Source: Pseudomonas proteolytica
Lineage (GTDB): Bacteria; Pseudomonadota; Gammaproteobacteria; Pseudomonadales; Pseudomonadaceae
NCBI RefSeq assembly: GCF_007858275.1
Contig: NZ_VFEV01000028.1
Span: 20,872-84,871 of the forward strand
Reading direction: 5' to 3'
DNA: 64,000 nt
Numbering within the stretch: the stretch's first letter is position 1; each line of letters starts with the position of its first letter. Position numbers and translations under genes: made by a program. The notes under the pieces were generated by a model that saw only the letters and a list, made by a program, of their open reading frames with translations, did no database searches and was not told the DNA's origin. This document shows positions 44,411-53,069 of this stretch, piece by piece.

Positions 44411-46008
44411 GGTGGGCCATCCTTGAGGGTTTCGAAGGCATTTACGCGTTTGATCAGGCTTTTTTGCTTGGCCGAATCGGCGTTGTTGAACAGGAACGAA
44501 AAGTCCGAGGCCAGGCTGCTGCTGCCGGCAATCGTCGCCTGCTGATGGCAGGCATTGCAGTCCATGCTCTGGACGTAGGTCTCCATGGTGGTATTGGCCA
44601 CCGGTACGTTGCTATCGCTGATAAAGGCGCCATAGGACAGGGGCACCTTCGCACCCGCGCCCGGCTCCGGGTCCGGTGCGGTCGGGGCGGTGATCCACAG
44701 CACATTGACTAGCTTGTAGTACTGGAACACCGACTGGCCGTTGGTCTGCTGGGCGAAGCTGGCCTGCACGGCGCCGTTGAGCGCCTGCATGTCCGAAGGC
44801 AAGGGGTGTTCGCGGGTGGTCTGCACCGGCTGGTTGCGTGGATAGGGTTCGGTGCATTCGCGATCAGGGTGGTGCTGCTGGCACTGGATACGGGCCACGT
44901 TGGGCGTGCACACGTCAGGGCCACCGGTGCAATTGGGGTTGTAGAAGGTAAAACCGTCAGGCGGTGTCTGTTGCGCGGGCACCTGGCCTGGCTCTTGTAC
45001 GTTGTCTACTTGCTCGAAGGTGGTCCAGATAAAGTTCGGTGAACTCTGGGTCTTGTTGATGATATGCAGGCCCACCAGGCCCACCACCTGTTGGGTGCAC
45101 TGCAGGGTGGCGGGGTTCTTGAGCCAGGCCACGGTGGTCAGGTAGCGCCCGTAGAGCTGGGGCTTGCCGGTGAGGATACGCCAGGCGGCCTTGAGTTCCA
45201 GGGCACCCAGTTGTTCCTGGGGCAGGGGCTGTGCCGGCATCGAGCGCATCAGCTCGCCGGCGGGCAGGGACAGCCCGGCCGGATGATTGCCATCGCTGTT
45301 TTGTGCAACGACCATTTGATTGGCGGCATCGTACAGCCCGTACTTGACGATATAGTCAAACTCGGCCTTGCCCACCTTGCGCTCGAAATACACCAGGTTG
45401 CCGGTCTGGTCCGTCAGCCAGCCGCCGGCGGCTTCCATGATCGGGTCGGGAATCGAAGCCAGGGTGCCGCTGGACAAGTGGAAGCGATGCTTGGCGTTGG
45501 TCGCGCTTTCCGAGGTGGCGTTCATGAACTTGCGCGCCCCCACCGACAGCGCTTTGAGGCTGCCCTCGCTGCTGCAATTGGACGGCACCAATGTCTGCAC
45601 GCCCCAGCCTGTGGGCGGTCGGGCGCCGGGCAGGAATATATCGTTAGCGTCTTTAAAGCTTGCCCACACCGGCGCGGTGGTCATGGGTTGCCCGGCGACC
45701 TGGGGCACGCCAAATTGCGCCATGCTGATCTTGCGGTTCGGCTCGCCCGCGAGGGCTGCATTGGCTGGCCATCCGGGATCCACGGGCCAGTTCAGGGCAA
45801 TAAACAGCTGCCAGCCAAAACAGTTCATGAAGCTCTGGCCAGTGGTGTTGAAATTGTTGACGGGTAGAAAACCGCCGCTGTTGGGGTCGAACACCAACTG
45901 CTGCTGGACGCAGGTATCGGCATCCGATGCCTGGGCCGTGGGCAGGAGAAACAGCGACAGCAGCGTGCCGACCAGCAGCAGACCACGTAAGCGAAATCTG
46001 TACATCAT
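44407..46008 (-). CDS. Secreted mono-heme protein of the tyrosinase operon
   Basis: 533 residues, AAGGAG upstream of two consecutive ATGs (46008, 46005; the second has better spacing). Signal peptide about 1-28 (TAQA-S). The only heme-binding motif, CNACH, is at residues 484-488, near the C-terminus; the 450 residues before it match no domain I know (NCFGWQLFIALNWP, HFYNPNCTGGPD-like stretches with several Cys). It is expected in the periplasm with one covalent heme c. It overlaps the His/Met-rich gene and is separated from the tyrosinase pair by a REPIN. Confidence 0.7.
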   Translation of the reverse strand: MMYRFRLRGLLLVGTLLSLFLLPTAQASDADTCVQQQLVFDPNSGGFLPVNNFNTTGQSFMNCFGWQLFIALNWPVDPGWPANAALAGEPNRKISMAQFGVPQVAGQPMTTAPVWASFKDANDIFLPGARPPTGWGVQTLVPSNCSSEGSLKALSVGARKFMNATSESATNAKHRFHLSSGTLASIPDPIMEAAGGWLTDQTGNLVYFERKVGKAEFDYIVKYGLYDAANQMVVAQNSDGNHPAGLSLPAGELMRSMPAQPLPQEQLGALELKAAWRILTGKPQLYGRYLTTVAWLKNPATLQCTQQVVGLVGLHIINKTQSSPNFIWTTFEQVDNVQEPGQVPAQQTPPDGFTFYNPNCTGGPDVCTPNVARIQCQQHHPDRECTEPYPRNQPVQTTREHPLPSDMQALNGAVQASFAQQTNGQSVFQYYKLVNVLWITAPTAPDPEPGAGAKVPLSYGAFISDSNVPVANTTMETYVQSMDCNACHQQATIAGSSSLASDFSFLFNNADSAKQKSLIKRVNAFETLKDGPP

Positions 46009-46045
46009 CGCGCTCCTTGCATGAAGGTGAAGCCTCTAGCCGTTG

Positions 46046-46145
46046 TGTAGGAGCCGGCTTGCCGGCGAAAAACCTGAGAGCACCGCTGGGCATCAGATAC
46101 CCCGCGTTATCGTTGAGGATTCTCGCTGGCAAGCCAGCTCCCACA
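46046..46145. repeat. REP-type pair inside the tyrosinase operon
   Basis: Arms TGTAGGAGCCGGCTTGCCGGCGAA and GCTGGCAAGCCAGCTCCCACA with a diverged middle. It lies between the two halves of the operon and may modulate expression of the distal genes. Confidence 0.85.
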
Positions 46146-46163
46146 GGGGGGGGGTGTTTGCCC

Positions 46164-47909
46164 TTAAAGGGATGGCACCAGCGCCAGCCCGGACTCCCAA
46201 GGGTGGTCCGCCGCGCTGACGTTATCCGCCTCGCCCGGATTGAGCGCGCGCACTGTCACCAGTCCCGGCGCCGCGTTCGCCGCGACGGTGATGGTCATGA
46301 TGTAACCCTGGGTACCGCCCGCATTGGTCTGGCCGGGAATGGCCGAGGCGTCGGGCAGGAACTGCGTGACCTGCGCCGTGACCCCGGGGTTGTTGAACTG
46401 GATCCGTGCGGTGGCGGCGGTGGTCTTGAGGTCGGCGCCTTGCACCACCAGCGCGAATTGCCCGCTGGTACCTGGGGCCAGCCAGGCCGGCAGGTCGGTG
46501 GGCGACTGGCCGTAGAACAGGTCCAGCGGCAACAACTGCACCGGCCAGGGCTGCAGGCCATTGACCCGATCCTGCACGCAAGGCGATTGCTGCTGCGCGG
46601 TGCTCGGCATGGTGGTGACACTCAGGCCCACCAGCAATTGCTGGGCAATCACCCACACATAGTTCACCGCCTGGCCATTGATGGTGATGTCGTTGATCGA
46701 GAACCCGGCACTTTCCGGTACCTCGAACACCGCCTGCAGGATCTGGTCGGAGCCGTTGATCGCCGATTTGGCGGTACCGCGGGTGATGCGCCAGTACTGG
46801 CTCACATCCTGGCCTTGGGGGCCTTTCCAGGCATTGAAGTTGGTCGGCTGTTGCAGGTACAGGGCGATGGGGTTGGTCAGGGAAATCCGGCTGGGGGTGG
46901 CCCCATCATTCGTCGCCCCGTTGGCTGCAAAGCCGATATGCGGGTCGGAGTTGCGATAGTTCTGCCCATATTGCGCGCAGCAGATCAGCGCCTGGGCGCT
47001 CTGGCTGCTTTTCAGGGGGCGCATGATCGTGGCCGCCGCCGCCAGGTACACCTCGGCGCTGAGGGTGTTGGGCCCAGAGGTCAGGTGCATCGCGCCGCCG
47101 AACTGGCCAGGGGTGCAGGCGGTGCCGGCGTTCCACTTGTTGACGGTGTCGTAGGCCGGCAGGCCCGTGGTCGGGTCAATCACCGGGTCACCGGCCTTGC
47201 CGGTCTTGCAGTCGGCGGTGTAGCGCAGGTAGAGATCTTGCAGTTGCACATTCGGGTCGATGTAGTCGCGATACAAGCCCAGCACGGCATTCGGATCGAT
47301 GCGCCACATGGCCAGGAAGTACGCCGGGTTTTCACTGGTAAAGGTGATCTTGCGCATCTTGCCGTTGGTATCGCGCACGATCGACCACTCGCAGTATTCG
47401 TCCAGCCAGCCACGCGGCCCCGAGGGCGAGAAGTCTTTGTATTTGCCGCTCCAGTCGATAGTCGGGCAGCGGGTTACGGGCAGTTGCAGCAGGGTGCCTT
47501 TCTTGTCCGGGTCGTACAGGGTGTACAGGGTGCCGTTGATGGTGATCTGGCCGTTGTCGGTCAGCTCCATGACCTGTTGCAGGGTCATGGCCTTGTTGCC
47601 CAGTTGTGGAATCACCGCAGTGCCGTTGTTGTAGAAAAAGGTCCACAGCCGGTTGGGAAAGGGTTGCCAGGTAATCGCCGGCAGGGTGGTGTCGCCATAG
47701 CCTTCGACCAGCGGGTTGTAATAGGCCGAGCGGGGCGCGTCATACAGGCCCGACCAGGGGTTGCCGATGATCGCCGCTTCGGTCCAGCCGGTTATGTCGT
47801 TGTTCCAGTCGGTTTCGAATTGTGGCAACTGGTCTTCCAGGCCCAGCTTGTTGTAGTCCTTTGGCGCTTGCCCAGCGGGGGAGGTGAATTGCTTGAAGGG
47901 CGTGCTCAT
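46164..47909 (-). CDS. Unrecognised partner protein of the tyrosinase
   Basis: 581 residues from ATG 47909 (GGAGATTTGTC upstream). No signal peptide. The N-terminal part (EDQLPQFETDWNNDITGWTEAAIIGNPWSGLYD) is aromatic and acidic; the C-terminal 100 residues look like an Ig-like/beta-sandwich domain (QFALVVQGADLKTTAATARIQF ... VTVRALNPGEADN). Paired cysteines occur at DEYCEW, ADCKTG, TACTPG and ALICCAQYG. It overlaps the tyrosinase gene by four bases, which suggests a fixed complex such as a copper-loading or export partner. I could not place it in a family. Confidence 0.7.
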   Translation of the reverse strand: MSTPFKQFTSPAGQAPKDYNKLGLEDQLPQFETDWNNDITGWTEAAIIGNPWSGLYDAPRSAYYNPLVEGYGDTTLPAITWQPFPNRLWTFFYNNGTAVIPQLGNKAMTLQQVMELTDNGQITINGTLYTLYDPDKKGTLLQLPVTRCPTIDWSGKYKDFSPSGPRGWLDEYCEWSIVRDTNGKMRKITFTSENPAYFLAMWRIDPNAVLGLYRDYIDPNVQLQDLYLRYTADCKTGKAGDPVIDPTTGLPAYDTVNKWNAGTACTPGQFGGAMHLTSGPNTLSAEVYLAAAATIMRPLKSSQSAQALICCAQYGQNYRNSDPHIGFAANGATNDGATPSRISLTNPIALYLQQPTNFNAWKGPQGQDVSQYWRITRGTAKSAINGSDQILQAVFEVPESAGFSINDITINGQAVNYVWVIAQQLLVGLSVTTMPSTAQQQSPCVQDRVNGLQPWPVQLLPLDLFYGQSPTDLPAWLAPGTSGQFALVVQGADLKTTAATARIQFNNPGVTAQVTQFLPDASAIPGQTNAGGTQGYIMTITVAANAAPGLVTVRALNPGEADNVSAADHPWESGLALVPSL

Positions 47910-49720
47910 GACAAATCTCCATGGGGGGTAGAAATGCTGCAGCAACCGGCACTCGGGGGAGGGTCGGCGACGGTCTGGCGCGGGTCATCCCACACCAGTT
48001 GGGCGATAAAGCCGGGCAGCGGCGCGTACTCTTGCGGCGCCAATACCCGGCCACTATCGAGATGGGTAACCAGCAGGCTCAACTGCACGGCGTCCGTGGG
48101 GCCGAGGTGCAGTGCCGAGGCACTGCGCGCGGCATTGAGCGCGCGGCAGACGCCGTGGGTAATGCAGCGCCCCTTGTCATCCACCAGCCCCATGCCGATG
48201 CGGCTGAAGCGCCCGACGTAGTGCGGGTTATCAGCGTTGACCTGTTGGGGCGTGGCGTCGGGCTGGTTGAGGAAAACGTCGATCAGGTAGGTATCGTGGG
48301 TGCAGCGCACATGGTCGAACACCACCCACGGGCCGCCGGCCTGCGCCGGATCCTGGGCAGGCGCGGCACTGTGCGGGCAGCAGGCTTTTGCGCTGGCGCT
48401 TCGTGCGCCAAACGGCGGCGCGACAGGCATGCCGTAGTCATAGCCGATATGCCGGCTGTCCTGGGCCATATCGCCCAGGGTGGTATAGCGCCAGGCATCG
48501 GCACTGGTGAACGTGACGGTCTCGGCCTGGCTGCCGGCAAACGGCTGGAGCAGGCATTGGGTGGTGTACTGCGCCGCCGGGTTGGCGCGGATCCAGATCT
48601 CCAGTACGCGATCGATATTGGCGTGGTAGGAGCAGAACACCGGGTCAAACGCGGTGTAGGCGTTATCGGCCATATCACCGCCGATCCAGCCGTGATAGTT
48701 GTCGTGGGGCTGTTCAAACAGGCCATCGAAATTCAGCGTGCGGTTGGGGTACAGCTCGTCCTTTTGCGGTGGATCAAACACGGTGATATTGGCCCAGGGA
48801 TACCCCGGCACGCCCTGGGGCTGGCTGAAGGTCTTGAACGCCAAGGCATCCACCACCTGCTGCTGGAAAATCCGGCTCATGCCATACAACTGGGTGCGCT
48901 TGACGCGCTGCTGGTCGCCCTGGGTATAGAACAGCGGGTTGCGCTGCACGAAGCGGCAGTCCAGGCCTTCGACATTGCCCGAGGCACAGACTTTCGAGCG
49001 GCCATCCTTGGCCGCCGCATAGCGCAATGGGTTTCGCCGCACTTCGCCGCTGTGCGGGTGCACATAGGTTTCATCGAGAAAGGCCTGGGGCAGGCCGGCC
49101 TGCGGGCTGCCATCGATACTGGCGTCCTCGGCCATCCAGTCCCAATAGGGGATCGGGCAGTCGATCAAGGCTTCCAGGTACAGCAGGTAGGCGCGATGCC
49201 ACAAGGCAAAGGCTTCCTGGTAATGCAGGCACCAGTTGGTATGGATATAGGCATAGCGCTGCCAGGGCGAGCCACTGTCCGGGTTGCCGATCTGCATCAC
49301 GTCGTCGAGCCGCGCACGGTACAGGTCCAGTTGCGCCTGGCTCAGCGCGCGGATGTCCTGGCGCACGCGCTTGACCGGGTGCGGCAGGTCTGGAGGCGGG
49401 ATGCGCTCGGCGATATCGAAGGGTGAAAAGCTGTTCAGGCGCCAGCCCTGGTTGACCCACTGCCGGAAGGTTTCCAGGGCGTCGATGGGCCAGAATTGCC
49501 GGTCGTCCAGGGTCAACGGCATGTTGCGCGACGCCAGGTGCTGGTAGATAGTTTCGGACCAGGCCTTGACCGAGTCGGGGTCTTCCAGGAACACATCGTA
49601 GGCGTTCATGCAGCGCACCCACGAGCCTGCGACGTTGGCGCGATCTGCCGTTGGTATCCAGTAAGGCGCGGTGAAAAGCCCTTGGATATCAGCGGCCCAT
49701 GTCGGTTTCGCGACTATCAT
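47906..49720 (-). CDS. Tyrosinase-family type-3 copper enzyme
   Basis: 604 residues from ATG 49720 (AGAGGG upstream). The copper A site is H160, H166 and H175 (HTNWCLHYQEAFALWHRAYLL); the copper B site is H339, H343 and H366 (HDNYHGWIGG and DPVFCSYHANIDRVLEIW). It would oxidise phenols or catechols with O2. It is much longer than Streptomyces tyrosinases: an extra N-terminal 150 residues and a C-terminal extension with CC pairs (KACCPHS, AGCCSIS). No signal peptide. It heads an operon with three uncharacterised genes, and a Lrp-type regulator is divergent. Substrate unknown. Confidence 0.87.
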   Translation of the reverse strand: MIVAKPTWAADIQGLFTAPYWIPTADRANVAGSWVRCMNAYDVFLEDPDSVKAWSETIYQHLASRNMPLTLDDRQFWPIDALETFRQWVNQGWRLNSFSPFDIAERIPPPDLPHPVKRVRQDIRALSQAQLDLYRARLDDVMQIGNPDSGSPWQRYAYIHTNWCLHYQEAFALWHRAYLLYLEALIDCPIPYWDWMAEDASIDGSPQAGLPQAFLDETYVHPHSGEVRRNPLRYAAAKDGRSKVCASGNVEGLDCRFVQRNPLFYTQGDQQRVKRTQLYGMSRIFQQQVVDALAFKTFSQPQGVPGYPWANITVFDPPQKDELYPNRTLNFDGLFEQPHDNYHGWIGGDMADNAYTAFDPVFCSYHANIDRVLEIWIRANPAAQYTTQCLLQPFAGSQAETVTFTSADAWRYTTLGDMAQDSRHIGYDYGMPVAPPFGARSASAKACCPHSAAPAQDPAQAGGPWVVFDHVRCTHDTYLIDVFLNQPDATPQQVNADNPHYVGRFSRIGMGLVDDKGRCITHGVCRALNAARSASALHLGPTDAVQLSLLVTHLDSGRVLAPQEYAPLPGFIAQLVWDDPRQTVADPPPSAGCCSISTPHGDLS

Positions 49721-49869
49721 AAGATCCCTCTCATGCGGCCCCAATGCTGGATTTTGCGGGGCTGCTAAGCTGGATTTGATAGTAACGGGCCACTGTGCAG
49801 TGATTTGTGCAAATTGGCCGGCCTTTACGGCGGATTCATTGCAGTTTTCTCAAGGAAGAAGTGGAAATA

Positions 49870-50361
49870 ATGACAGACGCCATGGATTTGAAAATTCTCG
49901 GCAAGTTGCAGAAGGACTGCACCCAGAGCCTGGACCTGCTCAGCGACAGCGTGGGGCTGTCCTCGACCAGTTGTTACCGGCGCATCCGGCGCCTGGAGAG
50001 CGTGGGCATCATCAAGGCCAAAGTCGCGGTGCTGGATGAAAAAAAGCTGGGGATCCAGGTCACGGCGTTCTTTTTGATCAAGCTTGATAAAGACAGCAAC
50101 GACATTGATCGCAAGATGCAGCACATCCTGGCCAACCACCCGGAGATTCAGGACTGCTACCTGATGACCGGGGAGTTTGATTTTGTGATGGTGGCCAAGT
50201 TTCGCGATGCCACGGAGTACACCGAATACATCTATCGGTTTCTTGATACTTACCGGGATATTCCGATCCGCACCTATTCGTCGACGTTGGTGGTGCGCAC
50301 CGTGAAGAAGTCCTATGAGCTGCCGCTGCAAGGCGTGCAGCACCTTCCTCCAGACCTGTAG
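49870..50361 (+). CDS. Lrp/AsnC-family transcriptional regulator
   Basis: 163 residues from ATG 49870 (GGAAGAAGTGGAAATA upstream); the in-frame ATG at 49807 would add 21 atypical residues. An N-terminal helix-turn-helix (DLKILGKLQKDCTQSLDLLSDSVGLSSTSCYRRIRRLE) precedes the RAM ligand domain (IQDCYLMTGEFDFVMVAKFRD). Divergent from the tyrosinase gene with 149 bases between, so it is the probable regulator of that operon, perhaps in response to an aromatic or other amino acid. Confidence 0.88.
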   Translation: MTDAMDLKILGKLQKDCTQSLDLLSDSVGLSSTSCYRRIRRLESVGIIKAKVAVLDEKKLGIQVTAFFLIKLDKDSNDIDRKMQHILANHPEIQDCYLMTGEFDFVMVAKFRDATEYTEYIYRFLDTYRDIPIRTYSSTLVVRTVKKSYELPLQGVQHLPPDL

Positions 50362-50372
50362 ACGCCGGCTTG

Positions 50373-50462
50373 TGTGGGAGCGGGCTTGCCCGCGATTACG
50401 GTAGATCAGTCAGCACCTGTCTTGGCTGACCCACCGCCATCGCGGGCAAGCCCGCTCCCACA
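50373..50462. repeat. REPIN
   Basis: Arms TGTGGGAGCGGGCTTGCCCGCGAT and ATCGCGGGCAAGCCCGCTCCCACA; lies between convergent genes. Confidence 0.9.
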
Positions 50463-50497
50463 GGGTTATGCGTTCGCCGTAATGATCCGGTTGTCTA

Positions 50498-50926
50498 TCA
50501 GGCCGCCACAGCCTGAAGCTGCAAGCCACCTTCGACATCCTTGACCAACCCGCTGGCCAGCAGCAACGGCAGCAAACGCTTGTGCAACTGCGGCTCGACA
50601 AACTCCTTGACCGTCTCCAGCGCCAAGTCGCCACTGCCCGGCAGGTCGGCCTTGGTATAGGACAGCCAGGCCTTTTTCAGCATCTGCAACACATCGCTGC
50701 CAGCGGTCAACGCAAAGCGGCGGTGGGTAAGCTGGCCCAGGAAGTTGAAGCTGTGCTGATACTCGTAACCTTTCTCGTCACCCGCGCTGGCAACGCAGCG
50801 CACGCAGGTGCAAGGGCCATCGCCAAAGGCAGCCTGCAGGTAGCTATTGAAGTCCACCACGGGCTTGAGCGACAGGCGCTTGTCCACTTCGAACAGGTCG
50901 CCGGTCATTTTTGCGTCGTTACTCAA
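50498..50926 (-). CDS. Conserved hypothetical protein (142 aa)
   Basis: 142 residues from TTG 50926 with GAGGAAA 8 bases upstream; ATG 50908 is an alternative. A CTCVRC cysteine cluster (residues about 39-44) is followed by a helical part (LQMLKKAWLSYTKADLPGSGDLALETVKEFVEPQLHKRLLPLLLASGL). No recognised family. Soluble, no signal peptide. Confidence 0.65.
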   Translation of the reverse strand: MSNDAKMTGDLFEVDKRLSLKPVVDFNSYLQAAFGDGPCTCVRCVASAGDEKGYEYQHSFNFLGQLTHRRFALTAGSDVLQMLKKAWLSYTKADLPGSGDLALETVKEFVEPQLHKRLLPLLLASGLVKDVEGGLQLQAVAA

Positions 50927-51022
50927 GGTGTATTTCCTCGCAGGTCTGCAGCTAGTTTTTCAAAGCGCGGCATCATACCAGCCGACAGCGAGGCGGGTGG
51001 CTACCAACTCGCGATTATTGAA

Positions 51023-51814
51023 TTAAACACCCTCGTTCTGTCGGTCAATAACTCGTTGGGGATCCAGCTTGTCGAGGATGCTGTCATAAAATTTCCCCAG
51101 GGGGGCTTGGTTGTCATCATCTGACATTCTCGATATCTCTTTGCGGACAGCCTCCCAAGTATCGGAGTGCCTGTTCACATTTTCAGGAATGAAGTTCAGG
51201 AGATACTCCGGCGCAGAGTTCCACAACAGTGCATAGGTTGCGGCCTCTGCTAATTCAGGTGTTGCTCGACCTGTAGCTATCAGATGTGTTTTAAGCCGAG
51301 AGAACATATTGGCCGCCATTTCATCCCAGGAGCTTGTTCCTGACGAGTCGAAGTCAAACCCGGCGATTTCACCCGGATCGCCATGTTTTCCTTGAGTTAA
51401 CAGGGCGGTGATACCTAGGCTCGCCCAAGACAGATCAGACCTGCCAGGGAAAAAATCTTCAAACTGCTCTTTGAGCTTACGACCTAGCTCTTGCGCCATG
51501 GGTGTTTGAAGCAGCAGAGACAGGCCATAACTTCGTCCTAGCTCTCGGAATGGTTTGCTTCGGTCAAGTGAAGCGTTCCATTTGTCATCGGGTACTTGGG
51601 CTCGCATAGCCTCAAGAGTGGGTGGCGGTTTCATCTGTTGAATGGTGTTGTACATGTTCAAATATGTTTCGTCGTACATCTTGGCGGAGCGGTGCGCTGG
51701 CGGAGCACTCGGTTCGGGACGGGCGGAGTTTGTTGTCTTGGTTTCATGACGATCTGTGATGTGGGAGTGATTCGCTAGCGGGGCGGCCAGTGGTTGGTTA
51801 TTAATGGATGTCAT
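51023..51814 (-). CDS. Candidate HrpL-dependent type III secreted effector
   Basis: 263 residues from ATG 51814. An exact hrp box lies 74 bases upstream. The first 45 residues are polar and Ser/Thr/Pro/His-rich, with Ile at position 4 and no acidic residue among the first 12, fitting export rules worked out for P. syringae effectors. The rest is soluble and helical; the stretch ATYALLWNSAPEYLLNFIPENV recalls a segment common in giant Pseudomonas effectors and toxins, so it could be a short or truncated relative. GC and codon use are lower than in flanking genes. No chaperone or secretion gene is nearby. Confidence 0.6.
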   Translation of the reverse strand: MTSINNQPLAAPLANHSHITDRHETKTTNSARPEPSAPPAHRSAKMYDETYLNMYNTIQQMKPPPTLEAMRAQVPDDKWNASLDRSKPFRELGRSYGLSLLLQTPMAQELGRKLKEQFEDFFPGRSDLSWASLGITALLTQGKHGDPGEIAGFDFDSSGTSSWDEMAANMFSRLKTHLIATGRATPELAEAATYALLWNSAPEYLLNFIPENVNRHSDTWEAVRKEISRMSDDDNQAPLGKFYDSILDKLDPQRVIDRQNEGV

Positions 51815-51887
51815 GTGTTTATCCTTCAGAAAAATGGAAAGGCGTGATAGCGACCGCTTACTGTTGACGGTCACTAACCGCTATTTT

Positions 51888-51916
51888 TCTGTGGCGCGAA
51901 AAACTATTCAGGTTCC
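51888..51916 (-). promoter_or_regulatory. Hrp box (HrpL/RspL-type ECF sigma promoter)
   Basis: On the minus strand GGAACC (51916-51911), 16 bases, then CCACAGA (51894-51888). This matches the published consensus GGAACC-N15/16-CCACNNA at every fixed position. It points at the gene starting at 51814. Confidence 0.75.
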
Positions 51917-51963
51917 CGCACCTGTATTTCCACATGGGAAAGTTAGATGCGCAATGTTGCGTC

Positions 51964-52863
51964 TCACCCTTGGCCCAGCCGCTCCTTGATCCAGTCATAC
52001 AGGTTATTGCCCTCGCTCGACAGTTCGCTGCTGGCCCGGCGGCACAGGTAGTACTGGCGCCCGTCATCCACCGGCAAGTCGAACAGTTGCACCAATTCAC
52101 CCCGGGCCACCAGGGGCGCCACCAACGGCGCACGCAGCAGTGAGCAGCCGAGGCCGGTGAGGGTGGCGACCAGGGTCAATTGGCCGTCCTCCAGCAACAG
52201 ACCATTGTGCGTGTTGCTGTGACTGGCCTCGGCGACATCGAACCATTGCCCCCAGGTGCCGCGTTCTTCGTCGTGCAGCAGCGGCAGTTCGCTGAGCGCC
52301 TGCGGTGTGGCGATAGGCCCGTGGCGCTGCAGGAATTCGCGGCTGCAAAACGGCGTGACCGCGCCGCTGATCAGCGGCTCGCTGTGATACCCCGGCCAGT
52401 GCCCGGTACCGAAACGGATCGACAGGTCGGCAGCATCGCTGGGGTAGCTGCGGTGGTTGGCGTAGGTGATGTTGATGTCCAGCGCCGGGTTGGCGCTCAA
52501 AAACTGCGGCAGGCTCGGGATGAACAGGTTGGTTGCGAACATCGGGATCAGGCTGATGGTGACCTGGCGCGTCGCGCTCTTTTCCCGCACGTGCTCGGTG
52601 GCGCTGCGCAGTACCGCGAATGCCGAGCGAATCGCCCGGTAGTACTCGCGACCTTCTTCGGTCAGGCCCAGGTTGCGGCCTTGGCGCATCGTCAGCGGCT
52701 GTTGTAGGAAGCTCTCCAGCAAGTGCAGTTGATGACTGACCGCCGAGGGCGACACCCCTAGTTCGCGCGCGGCGGCATTCACGCCCCCATGGCGGGCAAA
52801 AGCCTCGAAGGTGCGCACGGCACGTAAAGGTGGATCGTTGGCTAACTGTTCTAAATTATTCAT
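51964..52863 (-). CDS. LysR-family transcriptional regulator (GcvA-like)
   Basis: 299 residues. N-terminal winged helix (LRAVRTFEAFARHGGVNAAARELGVSPSAVSHQLHLLESFL) and a LysR substrate-binding domain with the GcvA-type features PLLHDEERGTW and GLLLEDGQLTLVATLTGLGCSLL. It is divergent from the Liv-type transporter operon, so it probably senses the transported compound and controls the 53070-59726 genes. Confidence 0.9.
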   Translation of the reverse strand: MNNLEQLANDPPLRAVRTFEAFARHGGVNAAARELGVSPSAVSHQLHLLESFLQQPLTMRQGRNLGLTEEGREYYRAIRSAFAVLRSATEHVREKSATRQVTISLIPMFATNLFIPSLPQFLSANPALDINITYANHRSYPSDAADLSIRFGTGHWPGYHSEPLISGAVTPFCSREFLQRHGPIATPQALSELPLLHDEERGTWGQWFDVAEASHSNTHNGLLLEDGQLTLVATLTGLGCSLLRAPLVAPLVARGELVQLFDLPVDDGRQYYLCRRASSELSSEGNNLYDWIKERLGQG

Positions 52864-52914
52864 GTATTGAATTAAATACTAAGTAAAAAGATAAATAAAG
52901 CGGCTTTAGCCTGG

Positions 52915-52942
52915 AAAAAACGCTGTAAATAGGGCGTTTTTT
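52915..52942. promoter_or_regulatory. Symmetric hairpin AAAAAACGC-N10-GCGTTTTTT in a divergent promoter region
   Basis: A perfect nine-base stem with ten-base loop in the 206-base, AT-rich gap between the LysR gene and the transporter. Its A/T-run flanks give terminator character on both strands, which is odd ahead of two start codons; it may be an attenuator or regulator site. Confidence 0.4.
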
Positions 52943-53069
52943 ATTTGGCATAAACATATTTCTTTCAGATATTTGATAAAAACAGAATAAATAACTAGTG
53001 TTCCGCGCTCGGGCTTTTAGTCGGTGCGCCCTGGCACCGACGTTTTTGTGTATGGAGTTGATGGTTCTC

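Noticed and set aside
46164..47909. The 581-residue tyrosinase partner considered as a LodA/GoxA-type quinoprotein oxidase
   Set aside because: I see no recognisable LodA motifs and no LodB-like flavoprotein gene beside it; the neighbours are a tyrosinase and a heme protein instead.
45927..48221. A 764-codon plus-strand open frame across the tyrosinase operon
   Set aside because: It runs antisense through two real genes and a REP element, with shadow-type composition.
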